A stretch of 64,000 nucleotides of DNA from Porphyromonas circumdentaria (GTDB lineage Bacteria; Bacteroidota; Bacteroidia; Bacteroidales; Porphyromonadaceae): NCBI RefSeq assembly GCF_900167105.1, contig NZ_FUXE01000008.1:43219-107218 (forward strand). Direction: 5' to 3'. This document shows, in pieces, positions 8,945-18,690 of the stretch. Each line of letters starts with the position of its first letter. The stretch's first letter is position 1. The notes below the pieces were generated by a model. It did no database searches and was not told the origin of the DNA. It saw only the letters and a program-made list of their open reading frames with translations. A program made the translations under genes and the position numbers.

Positions 8945-10276
8945 ATGGACTTAAGAGCTATCCTCAAAGGTAAGACTGCCCTTTTCTTTACATTAGGGTG
9001 TAAGTTGAATTTTGCCGAAACCTCTACCATAGCCCAAGAACTCAATAGCGTGGGGGTAGAAAAAGCTCCAGAGGGAGCCCCTGCCGATATATGCATTATC
9101 AACACCTGCTCGGTTACAAGTGTAGCCGACCGTAAAGGGCGTACGCTTATTCACAGAGTGGTGCGAGAGCATCCCGATGCCGTAGTGGTAGTAATAGGTT
9201 GCTATGCACAGTTAAAAGGGAAAGAGATTGTAAAGATACCTGGCGTAGATATGGTGCTGGGGGCTGGACGGAAAAGCGAGGTAGTGTCTAAGATTGCCGA
9301 ATACTTTAGTGAAGAGAATGACCTTTCCCGTCAGCACCTTTTCTCTGCAACCCGCGAGCATTTACACCGCTTCGAAGAGGGTTGCTCAAGCGACGACCGC
9401 ACCCGTCACTTCCTGAAGGTACAAGATGGATGCAATTATGCCTGCTCCTATTGTACCATTCCCAAGGCAAGGGGGGTAAGTCGTAACGGGAGCATTGCAT
9501 CGCTTGTGGCCTCGGCAGAGCGTGTGGCTCTTGATGGAGGCAAGGAAATCGTACTCACAGGAGTGAATATTGGAGACTTTGGGCGCAGCACAGGCGAACG
9601 CTTCGTAGACCTTGTACGTGCGTTAGACCAAGTAGAAGGTATAGAGCGTTATAGAATTAGTTCTCTGGAACCCGATCTACTCTCCGATGAGTTGATAGAT
9701 TTCGTGGCCTCTTCCCACAGTTTTATGCCTCACTGGCACCTGCCTTTACAGAGCGGTTCAGACACGATACTACGTTTGATGCGCCGCCGCTACCCAACTG
9801 CTCTCTTTGCCGACCGATTACAGCGCATAAAGGAGCGTATGCCCAACGCCTTTATCGGGGTAGATGTTATCGTCGGGATGCGAGGCGAGACCGATGAATT
9901 ATTCCAAGAAACACTCGATTTTCTGTCGCAACAACCTTTCTCGCAACTACACGTCTTTAGTTATAGTGAGCGGAGCGGAACGGATGCCCTGAAGATCAAT
10001 CACGTCGTTGCACCACAGGTCAAGAAAGAAAGAAATCAACTGTTACAAGACCTTTCACAGCAACATCTCACCAACTTCTACAAAGCTTTTCAGGGGGAGG
10101 TCAGACCCGTACTCTGGGAACGCTCTGAAGTAGAGGGTATGATGTTGGGCTTTACCGACAACTATATTCGGGTAGCACACCCCTACGATGCGTCTCTTGC
10201 GGGGCAAATCACACCGACACGTGTAGGAGCTATACAGGAAGAGGAGTTGGGATACGCTCTTGCCGAAATTTTATAA
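8945..10276 (+). CDS. mtaB: tRNA t6A37 methylthiotransferase MtaB
   Basis: Radical-SAM enzyme that adds a methylthio group to t6A at position 37 of tRNAs reading ANN codons. The N-terminal UPF0004 domain has its three cysteines (LGCKLNFAE, INTCSVT, GCYAQ). The radical-SAM cluster motif CNYACSYCTIPKARG starts near residue 162. A C-terminal TRAM-like region follows. CKLN rather than CQMN separates it from MiaB. The 443-aa length is normal. It lies 9 nt after dnaB. Confidence 0.95.
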   Translation: MDLRAILKGKTALFFTLGCKLNFAETSTIAQELNSVGVEKAPEGAPADICIINTCSVTSVADRKGRTLIHRVVREHPDAVVVVIGCYAQLKGKEIVKIPGVDMVLGAGRKSEVVSKIAEYFSEENDLSRQHLFSATREHLHRFEEGCSSDDRTRHFLKVQDGCNYACSYCTIPKARGVSRNGSIASLVASAERVALDGGKEIVLTGVNIGDFGRSTGERFVDLVRALDQVEGIERYRISSLEPDLLSDELIDFVASSHSFMPHWHLPLQSGSDTILRLMRRRYPTALFADRLQRIKERMPNAFIGVDVIVGMRGETDELFQETLDFLSQQPFSQLHVFSYSERSGTDALKINHVVAPQVKKERNQLLQDLSQQHLTNFYKAFQGEVRPVLWERSEVEGMMLGFTDNYIRVAHPYDASLAGQITPTRVGAIQEEELGYALAEIL

Positions 10277-10291
10277 TTATCCTTTGTGAAG

Positions 10292-11305
10292 ATGAACAAA
10301 CCCTCTCTGGCGATTGCGATACTAAACTGGAACGGACGGCATCTATTGGAGCAATTTCTACCCTCCGTAGTACGCTATTCAGAAGGAGAGGATACAGAGG
10401 TGGTGGTTATAGACAATGGCTCAGAAGACGATTCATGTCTCTTCTTAGAGCGTAATTATCCACAAGTTCGATTGGTACGCCTCGACAAAAACTATGGTTT
10501 TGCCGAGGGGTATAATAGGGGGATTCAAGAGATAAATACCCCCTATCTCTGCCTTTTGAATAATGACGTTGCTGTAACAGAAGGATGGACAGAAGAGCCC
10601 CTCTCTCTACTCAAGATGGACAACGTTGCTGCTGTACAACCCAAGATTAAGAGCTACGACAACCCCACTCTCTTTGAATATGCAGGTGCTGCAGGAGGAT
10701 TTCTCGATTTCTTGGGGTATCCATTCTGCCGAGGACGTATATTCGACACGGTAGAGCCCGACACACTGCAATACGAGACAGTCACTCCTATATTTTGGGC
10801 CAGTGGAGCAGCCCTCTTTGTTCGACGCTCCGATTATATCGAAGCAGGTGGTTTAGACCCCTACTTCTTTGCACATATGGAAGAGATAGACCTTGCTTGG
10901 CGACTACGACGCATGGGAAAAGAAATTTTATACACCCCCATGAGTACAATCTACCATCAAGGAGGAAGCAGTCTACAGCAAGGCTCACCCCAGAAAGTTT
11001 ATCTAAACTTCCGCAACAATCTTCTCATGCTCTATAAAAATTTACCCCGACGCTCTTTTCGCAAGATACTATTCTTTAGAATCCTTTTAGACTTCGTAGC
11101 CAGCCTACAATACCTCCTTCAAGGAAAGAGCAATCAAAGCAAGGCTATCTTTAGAGCCTATCGAGATTTTCGGAAGATGAGAAAACGCTACATTCCAGCC
11201 ACGCTCTCGCCCTTATTCCCCTCTACCCCCTCTCTCGCTTCTTTCTCTATTGTCTGGCAGTATTTCGCTCTTGGGAAGAAACGCTATACTCAACTTTACT
11301 CTTAA
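10292..11305 (+). CDS. Family 2 glycosyltransferase
   Basis: GT-A fold glycosyltransferase of the rhamnosyl/galactosyl (WbbL-like) type. It begins SLAIAILNWNGRHLLEQF and has VVVIDNGSEDDS, the metal-binding LLNNDVAV near residue 90, and the ED-like HMEEIDLAWRLRRMG acceptor motif. A C-terminal basic amphipathic region follows. It probably adds a sugar to a surface polysaccharide or glycolipid. The substrate is unknown and no other polysaccharide genes are near. ATG at 10292 is preferred over an in-frame GTG 6 nt earlier. It closes the lepA run. Confidence 0.85.
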   Translation: MNKPSLAIAILNWNGRHLLEQFLPSVVRYSEGEDTEVVVIDNGSEDDSCLFLERNYPQVRLVRLDKNYGFAEGYNRGIQEINTPYLCLLNNDVAVTEGWTEEPLSLLKMDNVAAVQPKIKSYDNPTLFEYAGAAGGFLDFLGYPFCRGRIFDTVEPDTLQYETVTPIFWASGAALFVRRSDYIEAGGLDPYFFAHMEEIDLAWRLRRMGKEILYTPMSTIYHQGGSSLQQGSPQKVYLNFRNNLLMLYKNLPRRSFRKILFFRILLDFVASLQYLLQGKSNQSKAIFRAYRDFRKMRKRYIPATLSPLFPSTPSLASFSIVWQYFALGKKRYTQLYS

Positions 11306-11465
11306 AGTTTTTCAAGCTGTTTTCTATTTCTTTCCGTCTAATAAGAAGACGTAGCTCGTTTTAGACAAGCTCCCAAGAAAGTCTTTTGGCCGTTCCTAAG
11401 AAAAAGATTAAGATAAGTGGTGTGTGGGTAAATTCTGTCCCATTATTGTACGACTTTCCGCCGCC

Positions 11466-12572
11466 TTATTCAAAAGAGGTATCAGGCGAAAAGCAAAGTC
11501 TAAGAGCTTCTTGTCTTAAAGCTTTGCGGTCGATTTTTCCATTGGCAGTCAAAGGCAATCGGGTGCGCAGTATCCTCTTCGGACGTTTATAAGGCGGCAA
11601 ATGTTCAGAAACAAGTGTTGCAATCTCCGCTTCGGGAAGATCTGTTTCGACCAATAACACAAGGGCTTCCCCCAATGCTTTATCGGGAATAGAAGCAACC
11701 GCCAAAGGGGTAGCGATATATAGAGAGAGCATTCCCTCTACCTCTTCGGCAAAAATCTTTATTCCTCCGCTGTTGATTACATTATCAACACGCCCTAAAA
11801 GCGCAAAAGTTCCGTCGTGATTGAGGCGAACAATATCGTTCGTTTTTACAGGTTCTTGACAAAGAAAAGGAGCCTCTATACAAACGGTATCATTCTCTGA
11901 AAGTGTAAGGGAAACGCCCTCCAACGGAGTGTAAAAAGGCGATGCCTCACGTCCGTTGATGCGTCGTAGAGCGATATGCGAGAGCGTCTCTGTCATCCCA
12001 TAAGTCGCATATATCTCTCCTGGAAAAGAGGCGAGTGCTCTCTCAACAGAGCTATCAAGAGATCCTCCCCCTATAAGTAGTTTGTCTATTGCTCTCAAAC
12101 GATTGCATTCCCTATTATTTGAGAGAGAATTATGCACTTGCAGAGGCACCATCGCAGCAAACGTTATAGCCTCTTCAACACCAACAAGAGGATGTCCCGA
12201 AGCAGTTCGTACTACGAGCGTCATTCCCAAGAGTAAAGCTCGAACAACCATCATCTTAGCTCCAATATACTGCATATTCATACAAAGAAGGGCTTTATCT
12301 TTTGGGCTTAAACGCAGATGTATACAGGTCATGCGAGCACTCTGCATCATTCGTTCCTTGGCTACCTGCATTCTTTTCGGAGTGCCAGTAGAGCCCGAGG
12401 TCTGTACCTCAACAGTGTGGGAGCAAGAGAACCACTCTCGTAGAAATAAAGCGACATCTTGCAAAGCAACGTTATCTGTTTCTCGCAACTCTTGACAGTG
12501 CCGCTCGATAGTCGAGGGCGAATAAACCTTATCCTCTATGACAACGAATTGCTTCTCTATGGCAAACTGCAT
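11466..12572 (-). CDS. menE: o-Succinylbenzoate--CoA ligase
   Basis: Acyl-CoA synthetase of menaquinone synthesis that activates o-succinylbenzoate with ATP and CoA. Visible are the phosphate-binding TSGSTGTPKRMQ near residue 60, the adenylate motif YATYGMTET, the hinge LLGRVDNVINSGG and the C-terminal catalytic lysine motif LTANGKIDRKALR. At 368 aa it is shorter than the enterobacterial enzyme because the N-terminal region is reduced, as is usual in Bacteroidetes. It follows menC by 8 nt, which fixes the pathway. Confidence 0.9.
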   Translation of the reverse strand: MQFAIEKQFVVIEDKVYSPSTIERHCQELRETDNVALQDVALFLREWFSCSHTVEVQTSGSTGTPKRMQVAKERMMQSARMTCIHLRLSPKDKALLCMNMQYIGAKMMVVRALLLGMTLVVRTASGHPLVGVEEAITFAAMVPLQVHNSLSNNRECNRLRAIDKLLIGGGSLDSSVERALASFPGEIYATYGMTETLSHIALRRINGREASPFYTPLEGVSLTLSENDTVCIEAPFLCQEPVKTNDIVRLNHDGTFALLGRVDNVINSGGIKIFAEEVEGMLSLYIATPLAVASIPDKALGEALVLLVETDLPEAEIATLVSEHLPPYKRPKRILRTRLPLTANGKIDRKALRQEALRLCFSPDTSFE

Positions 12573-12580
12573 AATTCGTT

Positions 12581-13612
12581 CTATTCCATTCGATGATTAT
12601 ACCAAAGGGTATCACCCTTCACTCGCAGGGGCAGAGAGATATTATTCGTAAAGAGTTGTCCCGTACCCAAGCCTTGAGGGATAGTGGTATCCAATGTAGC
12701 ACACCATTGGGCAATGGCATTGAGCCCAATGTTCGACTCCAAAGCCGAGGTTATCCACCAGCCGATATTGCGTTTTCTGGCTTCTTCAATCCATTCGGCA
12801 CATCCTCTTATTCCTCCGTGTAGTGTGGGTTTTAGGACAATATATTGGGGGGCTATTGCTTCCAACAGTTCGACTTTTTCATTCCGTCGGTGTATACCTA
12901 TCAACTCTTCATCCAAAGCTATGGATAAAGGCGATTGCTGAGCAAGCTGACGCATAAGATGGAATTGCTTCGGGGCTATAGGTTGCTCAATGGAATGCAG
13001 ATCATACCTCGACAAAGCTATAAGTCTTTCCTGCACGTTATCGGGGGTAAAAGCTCCGTTGGCATCGACTCTTAGAGAGAGTTCTTCGGCAGAGAAACGT
13101 TCTCGAATGTAGTGCAAGAGAGAGAGTTCCTCCTCGAAATCGATAGCTCCAATCTTTAGCTTGATGCAATTCACACCCTGGTTTAATTTGCTTTCTATCT
13201 GCTCTAACATATCGGCACGACTACCCATCCAAATAAGTCCATTGATGGTAATTCCTTTTTCAGAGCGAGCAAAGGGTGTGTCCCAGAAGTCATAGTCGCC
13301 TTTTTGCAAGTGTAGTAAGGCTGTTTCCATGGCAAAGAGCAGAGAAGAATTGCTCTGAAGTTGCTCCCAATCTATCTCTCCCCTCCCCTGAAAAGAGCGG
13401 ACAAAAGTATCTATTTCCTGCTCAAAAGAGGAAGAATACTCATGGCTCAAATCGGGTAGAGGCGCACACTCTCCAATTCCTACTCTGCCTGGATAGGAAG
13501 AAGAGGTAAGATGCAAATACCACACCTTACGAGTACGATAAACACCTCGTGAAGTACCAGCAGGCTTTTTGAATATCAGCGTATAGGGGTGTAGCGATAG
13601 TGAATATGCCAT
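12581..13612 (-). CDS. menC: o-Succinylbenzoate synthase
   Basis: Enolase-superfamily dehydratase that makes o-succinylbenzoate from SHCHC in menaquinone synthesis. It shows the catalytic KxK (CIKLKIGA), metal ligands in RVDANGAF, IEQPIAPK and IALDEEL, and the second catalytic lysine in VLKPTLHGG. The 343-aa length is normal. It forms an operon with menE. A start at 13612 gives MAYSLSLHPYTLIFKKPAGTSRG, the usual family opening. I see no clear promoter in the 57 nt after the sensor kinase, so read-through from there is possible. Confidence 0.93.
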   Translation of the reverse strand: MAYSLSLHPYTLIFKKPAGTSRGVYRTRKVWYLHLTSSSYPGRVGIGECAPLPDLSHEYSSSFEQEIDTFVRSFQGRGEIDWEQLQSNSSLLFAMETALLHLQKGDYDFWDTPFARSEKGITINGLIWMGSRADMLEQIESKLNQGVNCIKLKIGAIDFEEELSLLHYIRERFSAEELSLRVDANGAFTPDNVQERLIALSRYDLHSIEQPIAPKQFHLMRQLAQQSPLSIALDEELIGIHRRNEKVELLEAIAPQYIVLKPTLHGGIRGCAEWIEEARKRNIGWWITSALESNIGLNAIAQWCATLDTTIPQGLGTGQLFTNNISLPLRVKGDTLWYNHRME

Positions 13613-13669
13613 TGTTCTATAATCAAACTCTTAGTTTGTAGCCATCTTTATACCTCTAAAAACAGAGGT

Positions 13670-15379
13670 TTACTGTTTAATGCGGAAAAGAAACTCCAAG
13701 CCTCCGTTCGTTCTATTCTTAACAGTAATATCTCCTTTGTGGAAAAGGACAGCATTCTTAACGATAGAAAGTCCCAATCCAGTGCCTCCTGTTTCACGAG
13801 TGCGCCCTTCGTTGATGCGATAAAAACGCTCAAAAATGCGAGTAAGATGCCTAGCATGTGGAATCCCAACGCCCGTATCATAAAAAGAGAAATAGACAAA
13901 CTCTTTGTCTTGTTTATAAAGTTCTACGACAATATGAATGCCCTCCCCCGCATACTTTAAAGCATTCTCCATCAGATTGCGGAAAATAGTATAGAAGAGT
14001 GTTGTATTAGCCTTTATAACAAAGTCGTCCGCCACCTTCCACAACAGCTCTGCCCGACGTGCTTGAAGCGTCGAAGAGAAGTCTTGCTCCAGCATTTTCT
14101 TTATATCCGACATCTCGACTTTGGTTATAGGAAAAGCCTGCGAAGCCTCTTCCATTTTGGCAAGAAGTCCCATGTCTCGGATCAAATCTGATAAGGAAAG
14201 TGTCTTGTTGTAGGCTTGACGAATGAAGTGCAGACGTTCTTTCTCCTCCAATGGGTACTCCAAGATGGTTTCCAAATATCCCCGTATACTGGTTACAGGA
14301 GTGCGCAGTTCGTGAGCTATGTTTGCTGTCATCTCCTGCTTCAACAAGCGTGTTTTTTCGTTGGAAGTAATATCATTAAGAACGACCTCTAAACCTTCGT
14401 CCTCAAAACGATTAATCCTCAAAGCAAATAATCGCTCTTGATAGCAGATTTGTTGTTCGTAGTAGTGCCCTTTTTTCTCATGTAAAAAAGAAAGTGCCGA
14501 TGTAAAGAAAGGCTCATCGAAAAGTTGAGAAGGCTCCGTATAGGTATTATCACTCAACGTATTGAGGTACTGTAAAAAAAGCCCATTAAAGAAAGTAACC
14601 TGATGCTCTGCATTGAAAAAAGCAAGCCCCTCCTTGGAGCTAAGTACGTGCTGTAAGAGGCGTTCTCTCTCATAATCTATCTGTCTATTTTTCTCTTGTA
14701 ATAGCTTGTAATTCGCTGCTATTTGTGCTCCGATCTCCCCTAACTCATCGTTGGGAAAGGTAACTTCCGCCATTTCTCCCTGAGCTGAAAGAGCAAAATT
14801 TCTCAAACGTTGTATGGTTTTGCCCATTGCTCCTGCTTTCTTTCCCAAGACGAAGAGCATACTAAGGAAGAGAGCTATCAACCAGAAAAGAAACACGTTA
14901 TCGGCTCGTAACCAATCTCTCGTTTGCATATCGTAGGGCAGTGCAATTCTTATGTAAGAATTGCCCCTTTTGCGTGCCAGATAGATATACTTTTTTCCAT
15001 CAGAGAGAGAGGTGCGTATGTCTACTCCCTCACCAGCATGGCGCGCCTTAGCTATCTCCTTCCGCTCTCTATGGTTCTCAAGTAAAAGAATATCATCAAT
15101 AGCATTGTCAAAAAACACTTCGCCACTCTCCTTTATTATAGAGACCCGTATAGGACGAGGCAACAAATGTATAAAGTGCTCTAATTGCTCTTTCCAATCG
15201 GAGGGTTCGGAGATAACTATACGTTCTACAGAGGAAGCATAAGTTTTCAACTGACCTATAAGAGCCTCTTTGCGAACGCTACGCTGGCGCACCTGCTCTA
15301 TAACCACTATGCAGCTTGCGAAAACAGCAAAGATGAGAGCGAATGAAAAAAAGAGTTTTCGCTGATAGGTCAATCGCAT
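13670..15379 (-). CDS. phoR: Phosphate-type sensor histidine kinase (PhoR-like)
   Basis: Membrane sensor kinase, partner of the response regulator it overlaps by 10 nt. The 569 aa comprise: a TM segment at about 9-28; an extracytoplasmic part to about 155; a second TM at about 161-179; a linker and PAS-like region to about 340; HisKA with the phospho-acceptor H356 in NIAHELRTPVTSIRG; and HATPase with N472 (NLMENALKY), DTGVGIP and GGTGLGLSIV. Its position directly after the pst-phoU genes suggests it reads phosphate supply through the Pst transporter. The phoR name is inferred from context. Confidence 0.85.
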   Translation of the reverse strand: MRLTYQRKLFFSFALIFAVFASCIVVIEQVRQRSVRKEALIGQLKTYASSVERIVISEPSDWKEQLEHFIHLLPRPIRVSIIKESGEVFFDNAIDDILLLENHRERKEIAKARHAGEGVDIRTSLSDGKKYIYLARKRGNSYIRIALPYDMQTRDWLRADNVFLFWLIALFLSMLFVLGKKAGAMGKTIQRLRNFALSAQGEMAEVTFPNDELGEIGAQIAANYKLLQEKNRQIDYERERLLQHVLSSKEGLAFFNAEHQVTFFNGLFLQYLNTLSDNTYTEPSQLFDEPFFTSALSFLHEKKGHYYEQQICYQERLFALRINRFEDEGLEVVLNDITSNEKTRLLKQEMTANIAHELRTPVTSIRGYLETILEYPLEEKERLHFIRQAYNKTLSLSDLIRDMGLLAKMEEASQAFPITKVEMSDIKKMLEQDFSSTLQARRAELLWKVADDFVIKANTTLFYTIFRNLMENALKYAGEGIHIVVELYKQDKEFVYFSFYDTGVGIPHARHLTRIFERFYRINEGRTRETGGTGLGLSIVKNAVLFHKGDITVKNRTNGGLEFLFRIKQ

Positions 15380-16062
15380 AGCACCGCTATATTAAAACGA
15401 TAGCCATAGCCTGAGCGATTGGTAATAGCGGGAGCATACTTCCCCAACTTCTTACGCAAACGGGCTATGTGTACATCTACCGAACGCTCGGTAATATAAG
15501 AAGTCTCACCCCATACTTTATCAATAATCTCAGTTCGCGAAAGGATACGGTCTCGCTGTTCGACCAAAAGGAGCAAGAGCTCCATCTCTGTTTTTGTTAA
15601 GGCTACAGGTTCTTGAGCAATAGTTACCTCCTTACGCTCCTTATCGATCTTAAGGTCTTCGAAAATAAAAGAGTCTTGCTGCTTTTGTTCCCCCTTGGGA
15701 TCGGAGCGTCTCAATATAGAACGTGCACGAGCAATAACTTCTTTTATCGAGAAGGGTTTTGAGATATAGTCATCTCCTCCTACCGAGAAACCCGTAAGCA
15801 TATCATTTTCGGTATCCTTGGCCGTGAGAAATATAATCGGGATATTATTCTCTTCCTTACGAAGTAGCTCTGCCATCTTGTATCCCGACATACCCCCCAT
15901 CATAACATCTAAAAGGATGAGATGAAAAGAGTCGGAGAGAAGTTCCAAAGCCTCCTCTGACGAATGGGCTGTTACCACGTCAAAACCCTCACTTCGGAGG
16001 TTAAAATCGAGTATTTCACAAATGCTTTGATCGTCATCTACGATCAGTATCTTATGGCTCAT
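15370..16062 (-). CDS. phoB: OmpR/PhoB-family response regulator
   Basis: DNA-binding response regulator of 230 aa. The receiver domain has the acidic pocket IVDDDQS, phospho-acceptor D52 in LLDVMM and the conserved lysine in SKPFS. The C-terminal winged helix has KTEMELLLLLVEQRDRILSR and SYITERSVDVHIARLRKKL, the OmpR/PhoB type. It is co-transcribed with the kinase and separated from phoU by a terminator and its own promoter. It probably binds the repeats listed upstream of pstS and the porin. The phoB name is inferred from position. Confidence 0.87.
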   Translation of the reverse strand: MSHKILIVDDDQSICEILDFNLRSEGFDVVTAHSSEEALELLSDSFHLILLDVMMGGMSGYKMAELLRKEENNIPIIFLTAKDTENDMLTGFSVGGDDYISKPFSIKEVIARARSILRRSDPKGEQKQQDSFIFEDLKIDKERKEVTIAQEPVALTKTEMELLLLLVEQRDRILSRTEIIDKVWGETSYITERSVDVHIARLRKKLGKYAPAITNRSGYGYRFNIAVLCD

Positions 16063-16123
16063 CGGTTTGATCTATTATATACATAGAAATAATCCTCTTG
16101 TTGTAGAGAGGGAAAAGACAAAA

Positions 16124-16131
16124 CAAATGTA
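16124..16131 (-). promoter_or_regulatory. -7 box of the response regulator-kinase operon
   Basis: The minus strand reads TACATTTG about 60 nt before the start at 16062, directly after the terminator of the upstream operon. Confidence 0.55.
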
Positions 16132-16164
16132 CAAAAAGAGCGTGTTGCACCGACCACAACACGC
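16132..16164 (-). terminator. Terminator of the pst-phoU operon
   Basis: On the minus strand GCGTGTTG pairs with CAACACGC (16140-16164) across a 9-nt loop, followed by TCTTTTTGT. It separates phoU from the response regulator gene. Confidence 0.8.
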
Positions 16165-16279
16165 CTTAAGCATCGAGAGAAAGGATGAGAGACAGAACGG
16201 ACAAGCCCCAAAAGCTCGTATAACGGCCTCAAAATCCCCCTTTCTTCACTTTAGAAAAAGGTCTAATCAAGGAAAAACT

Positions 16280-16957
16280 CTACAATGAAGTCTTAGAAGT
16301 TCCACTATGCTTCAACACCTTGGCATCTAAGTAGAAAACTATTTCCTCTACAATATTGCTACAGTGGTCTCCGATACGCTCCAACTTCCGGATAAGAAGA
16401 AGAAGTTTTAATCCGCAGTAAATATGCTGCGGAGCAGGTGTTAGCAATTCACTTAACACACGAGGAGCCTTGTGATAAATCTCGTTTACATCCTTATCCT
16501 TCAGGAGTATTTTGCCCGCCAGCTTACTGCTCTCGCTGTCCAAAGCCGAATAGCAATCGGAAAGCATCTCCTGCAAGCAGTCAAACATCTGCTCCAAATG
16601 TAATTCTTCGTACCACTCTACAGGGATAGTACGACAGTCATTATCAACAATATGAAGAGCAATCCCCGCTGCAAAGTCTCCAATACGCTCAAGAGTACGG
16701 CATATTTTCATTAACGAAAGCATCAATCTTAAATCTATCGCTACAGGATTAAACAAGGCAATATAGTGTTCACAACTACTCTCTATATTCAACTCATAGA
16801 GATCTACCCGCTTCTCTCTACTGATAACCTCACGCGCCAACTCCACATCGTTATGGAAAAAAGCACTCTTTGCCTTATCCAATTGAGAGATAACAAGCTG
16901 CCACATGTGAGTAACATCCTCTTTGATGAGCATCATCTCTTGTTCTGTATGTTTCAT
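16280..16957 (-). CDS. phoU: Phosphate-transport regulator PhoU
   Basis: Cytoplasmic helical protein that links the Pst transporter to the PhoR kinase and represses the Pho response when phosphate is plentiful. The 225 aa form two PhoU-type three-helix repeats, with the metal-binding ExxxD-like segments RTLERIGDFAAG (first repeat) and RKLERIGDHCSNIVEE (second repeat). It lies 36 nt after pstB. Confidence 0.94.
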   Translation of the reverse strand: MKHTEQEMMLIKEDVTHMWQLVISQLDKAKSAFFHNDVELAREVISREKRVDLYELNIESSCEHYIALFNPVAIDLRLMLSLMKICRTLERIGDFAAGIALHIVDNDCRTIPVEWYEELHLEQMFDCLQEMLSDCYSALDSESSKLAGKILLKDKDVNEIYHKAPRVLSELLTPAPQHIYCGLKLLLLIRKLERIGDHCSNIVEEIVFYLDAKVLKHSGTSKTSL

Positions 16958-16993
16958 AAAATTGTATGATTATTTTCTTGTGTCCAATCCGAT

Positions 16994-17740
16994 TCATCCA
17001 AAACGACCTGTGATATAGTTCTGCGTCTCCTCCGATTCGGGAGCTAAGAACATCTTTTTGGTTTCGGAATACTCAACCAAACGTCCTAACATAAAGAAGG
17101 CCGTCTTGTCACTTACCCTCGCCGCCTGGTGCATATTGTGCGTTACGATAACAATAGTGTACTGCTCTTTGAGCTGATGGATAAGATCTTCTATCTTTTC
17201 GGTCGATATGGGGTCTAAGGCAGAGGCAGGCTCATCCATAAGGAGCACCGAAGGGGAAACAGCAAGTGCACGAGCAATGCAGAGTCGTTGCTGCTGCCCT
17301 CCCGAGAGCGCAAAGGCCGATTTCTTCAGTTTATCCTTGACCTCTTCCCAGAGTGCAGCAGCCTTGAGAGATTCTTCCACACGTTGAGCTATGAAATGTT
17401 TATCGCCCATGGAGTTTACCCTAAGACCATAAGCTACATTCTCAAAAATTGATTTTGGGAAAGGATTAGGCTTCTGGAAGACCATTCCAACTTTCTTTCT
17501 TAATTCATCCACCGATATATTTTTCCCATAGATATCCTCTCCATTGACCAAGCACTCGCCCGTTAAACGAGTACCTCCGACCAAATCGTTCATACGATTG
17601 AAAAGACGCAGAAGAGTAGACTTGCCACAACCCGAGGGACCTATAAATGCCGTTACTGTATTGCACTCTATTTTAAGATTGATATCATGCAGGGCATGAA
17701 AATCTCCGTAATAGAAATTGACGTTTTTCGTTTCTATCAT
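16994..17740 (-). CDS. pstB: Phosphate ABC transporter ATP-binding protein
   Basis: ATPase of the high-affinity phosphate importer, on the cytoplasmic face. The 248 aa have Walker [10 protein letters not shown], the Q-loop [12 protein letters not shown] (typical of PstB), signature LSGGQQQR, Walker [13 protein letters not shown] and H-loop VTHNMHQA. It sits between pstA and phoU in one operon. Confidence 0.97.
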   Translation of the reverse strand: MIETKNVNFYYGDFHALHDINLKIECNTVTAFIGPSGCGKSTLLRLFNRMNDLVGGTRLTGECLVNGEDIYGKNISVDELRKKVGMVFQKPNPFPKSIFENVAYGLRVNSMGDKHFIAQRVEESLKAAALWEEVKDKLKKSAFALSGGQQQRLCIARALAVSPSVLLMDEPASALDPISTEKIEDLIHQLKEQYTIVIVTHNMHQAARVSDKTAFFMLGRLVEYSETKKMFLAPESEETQNYITGRFG

Positions 17741-17783
17741 AAATCTGTTATTCTAATATCAAATGCTATTTACTCCTCGAGCT

Positions 17784-18641
17784 TTAGCGATTGCCCCTCT
17801 TGCGTGCGAGATAGTTGCGCAGTAACATCGCCGAGCAGTTCATTAATAAAACGATAATAATAAGTACCAAGGCCGTTCCATAGGCTATAGGACGCGATGC
17901 CTCTAAATCTACCCCTGTAGTTGCTATAACATACAAATGGTAGGGCAATGCCATCACCTGATCAAAAACACTTGTAGGCAAATGAGGCAAAAAATAAGCT
18001 GCCGCCGTAAATAGGATAGGAGCCGTCTCTCCCGACACACGACCAATGGCAAGAATAAGCCCCGTCATAATATCGGGCAGTGCGGCAGGAAGTATCACAC
18101 GACGTATGGTCTGAAACTTGGTAGCACCGAGTGCCAAACTCCCCGTACGATAGCTGTCGGGGATTGCCTTAAGTGCCTCTTCCGTTGTACGTATAACCAA
18201 AGGGAGAGAGAGTATCCCCAGTGTACAAGAACCTGCCAATATAGAGTCTCCAAAACCGAGCGTATTTACAAAAAGAGCCATACCGAAAAGCCCAAATACA
18301 ATAGAGGGCACACTGGCTAAGTTGTTTGTCATGATGCGAATAAAGCCTGCCACCTTTGCCTTATGAGCATACTCAACCATATAAATAGCAGACATTGTAC
18401 CTAACGGAAAGGCGAGCAACATACTCCCTATAACCAAACAAATCGTCCCTACGATTGCGGGAAAAATCCCCCCTGACGTCATCCCTTCTGTCGGGAACTC
18501 TGAGAGAAACTCCCAACTCAATACGCCCGCTCCGTTGTAGACAATAAACCCTAACAGAGCTATCAATAAACCCAGTATAGAGAAACCGAGTAAACGAAAC
18601 AAGGTAAAAGCTATTTTTTCTTCTATTTTCTTCTTTAACAT
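17784..18641 (-). CDS. pstA: Phosphate ABC transporter permease PstA
   Basis: Inner-membrane permease subunit, 285 aa with six predicted hydrophobic segments. The EAA-type loop SLALGATKFQTIRRVILPAALPDIMTG contacts PstB. GRVSGETAPILFTA is the conserved periplasmic/TM motif of PstA. It pairs with PstC (49 nt upstream). Confidence 0.96.
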   Translation of the reverse strand: MLKKKIEEKIAFTLFRLLGFSILGLLIALLGFIVYNGAGVLSWEFLSEFPTEGMTSGGIFPAIVGTICLVIGSMLLAFPLGTMSAIYMVEYAHKAKVAGFIRIMTNNLASVPSIVFGLFGMALFVNTLGFGDSILAGSCTLGILSLPLVIRTTEEALKAIPDSYRTGSLALGATKFQTIRRVILPAALPDIMTGLILAIGRVSGETAPILFTAAAYFLPHLPTSVFDQVMALPYHLYVIATTGVDLEASRPIAYGTALVLIIIVLLMNCSAMLLRNYLARKRGNR

Positions 18642-18690
18642 AATTGCTTTTTATGTTACTACTCAAGTTTTATTTCACCTATTCCTGCAA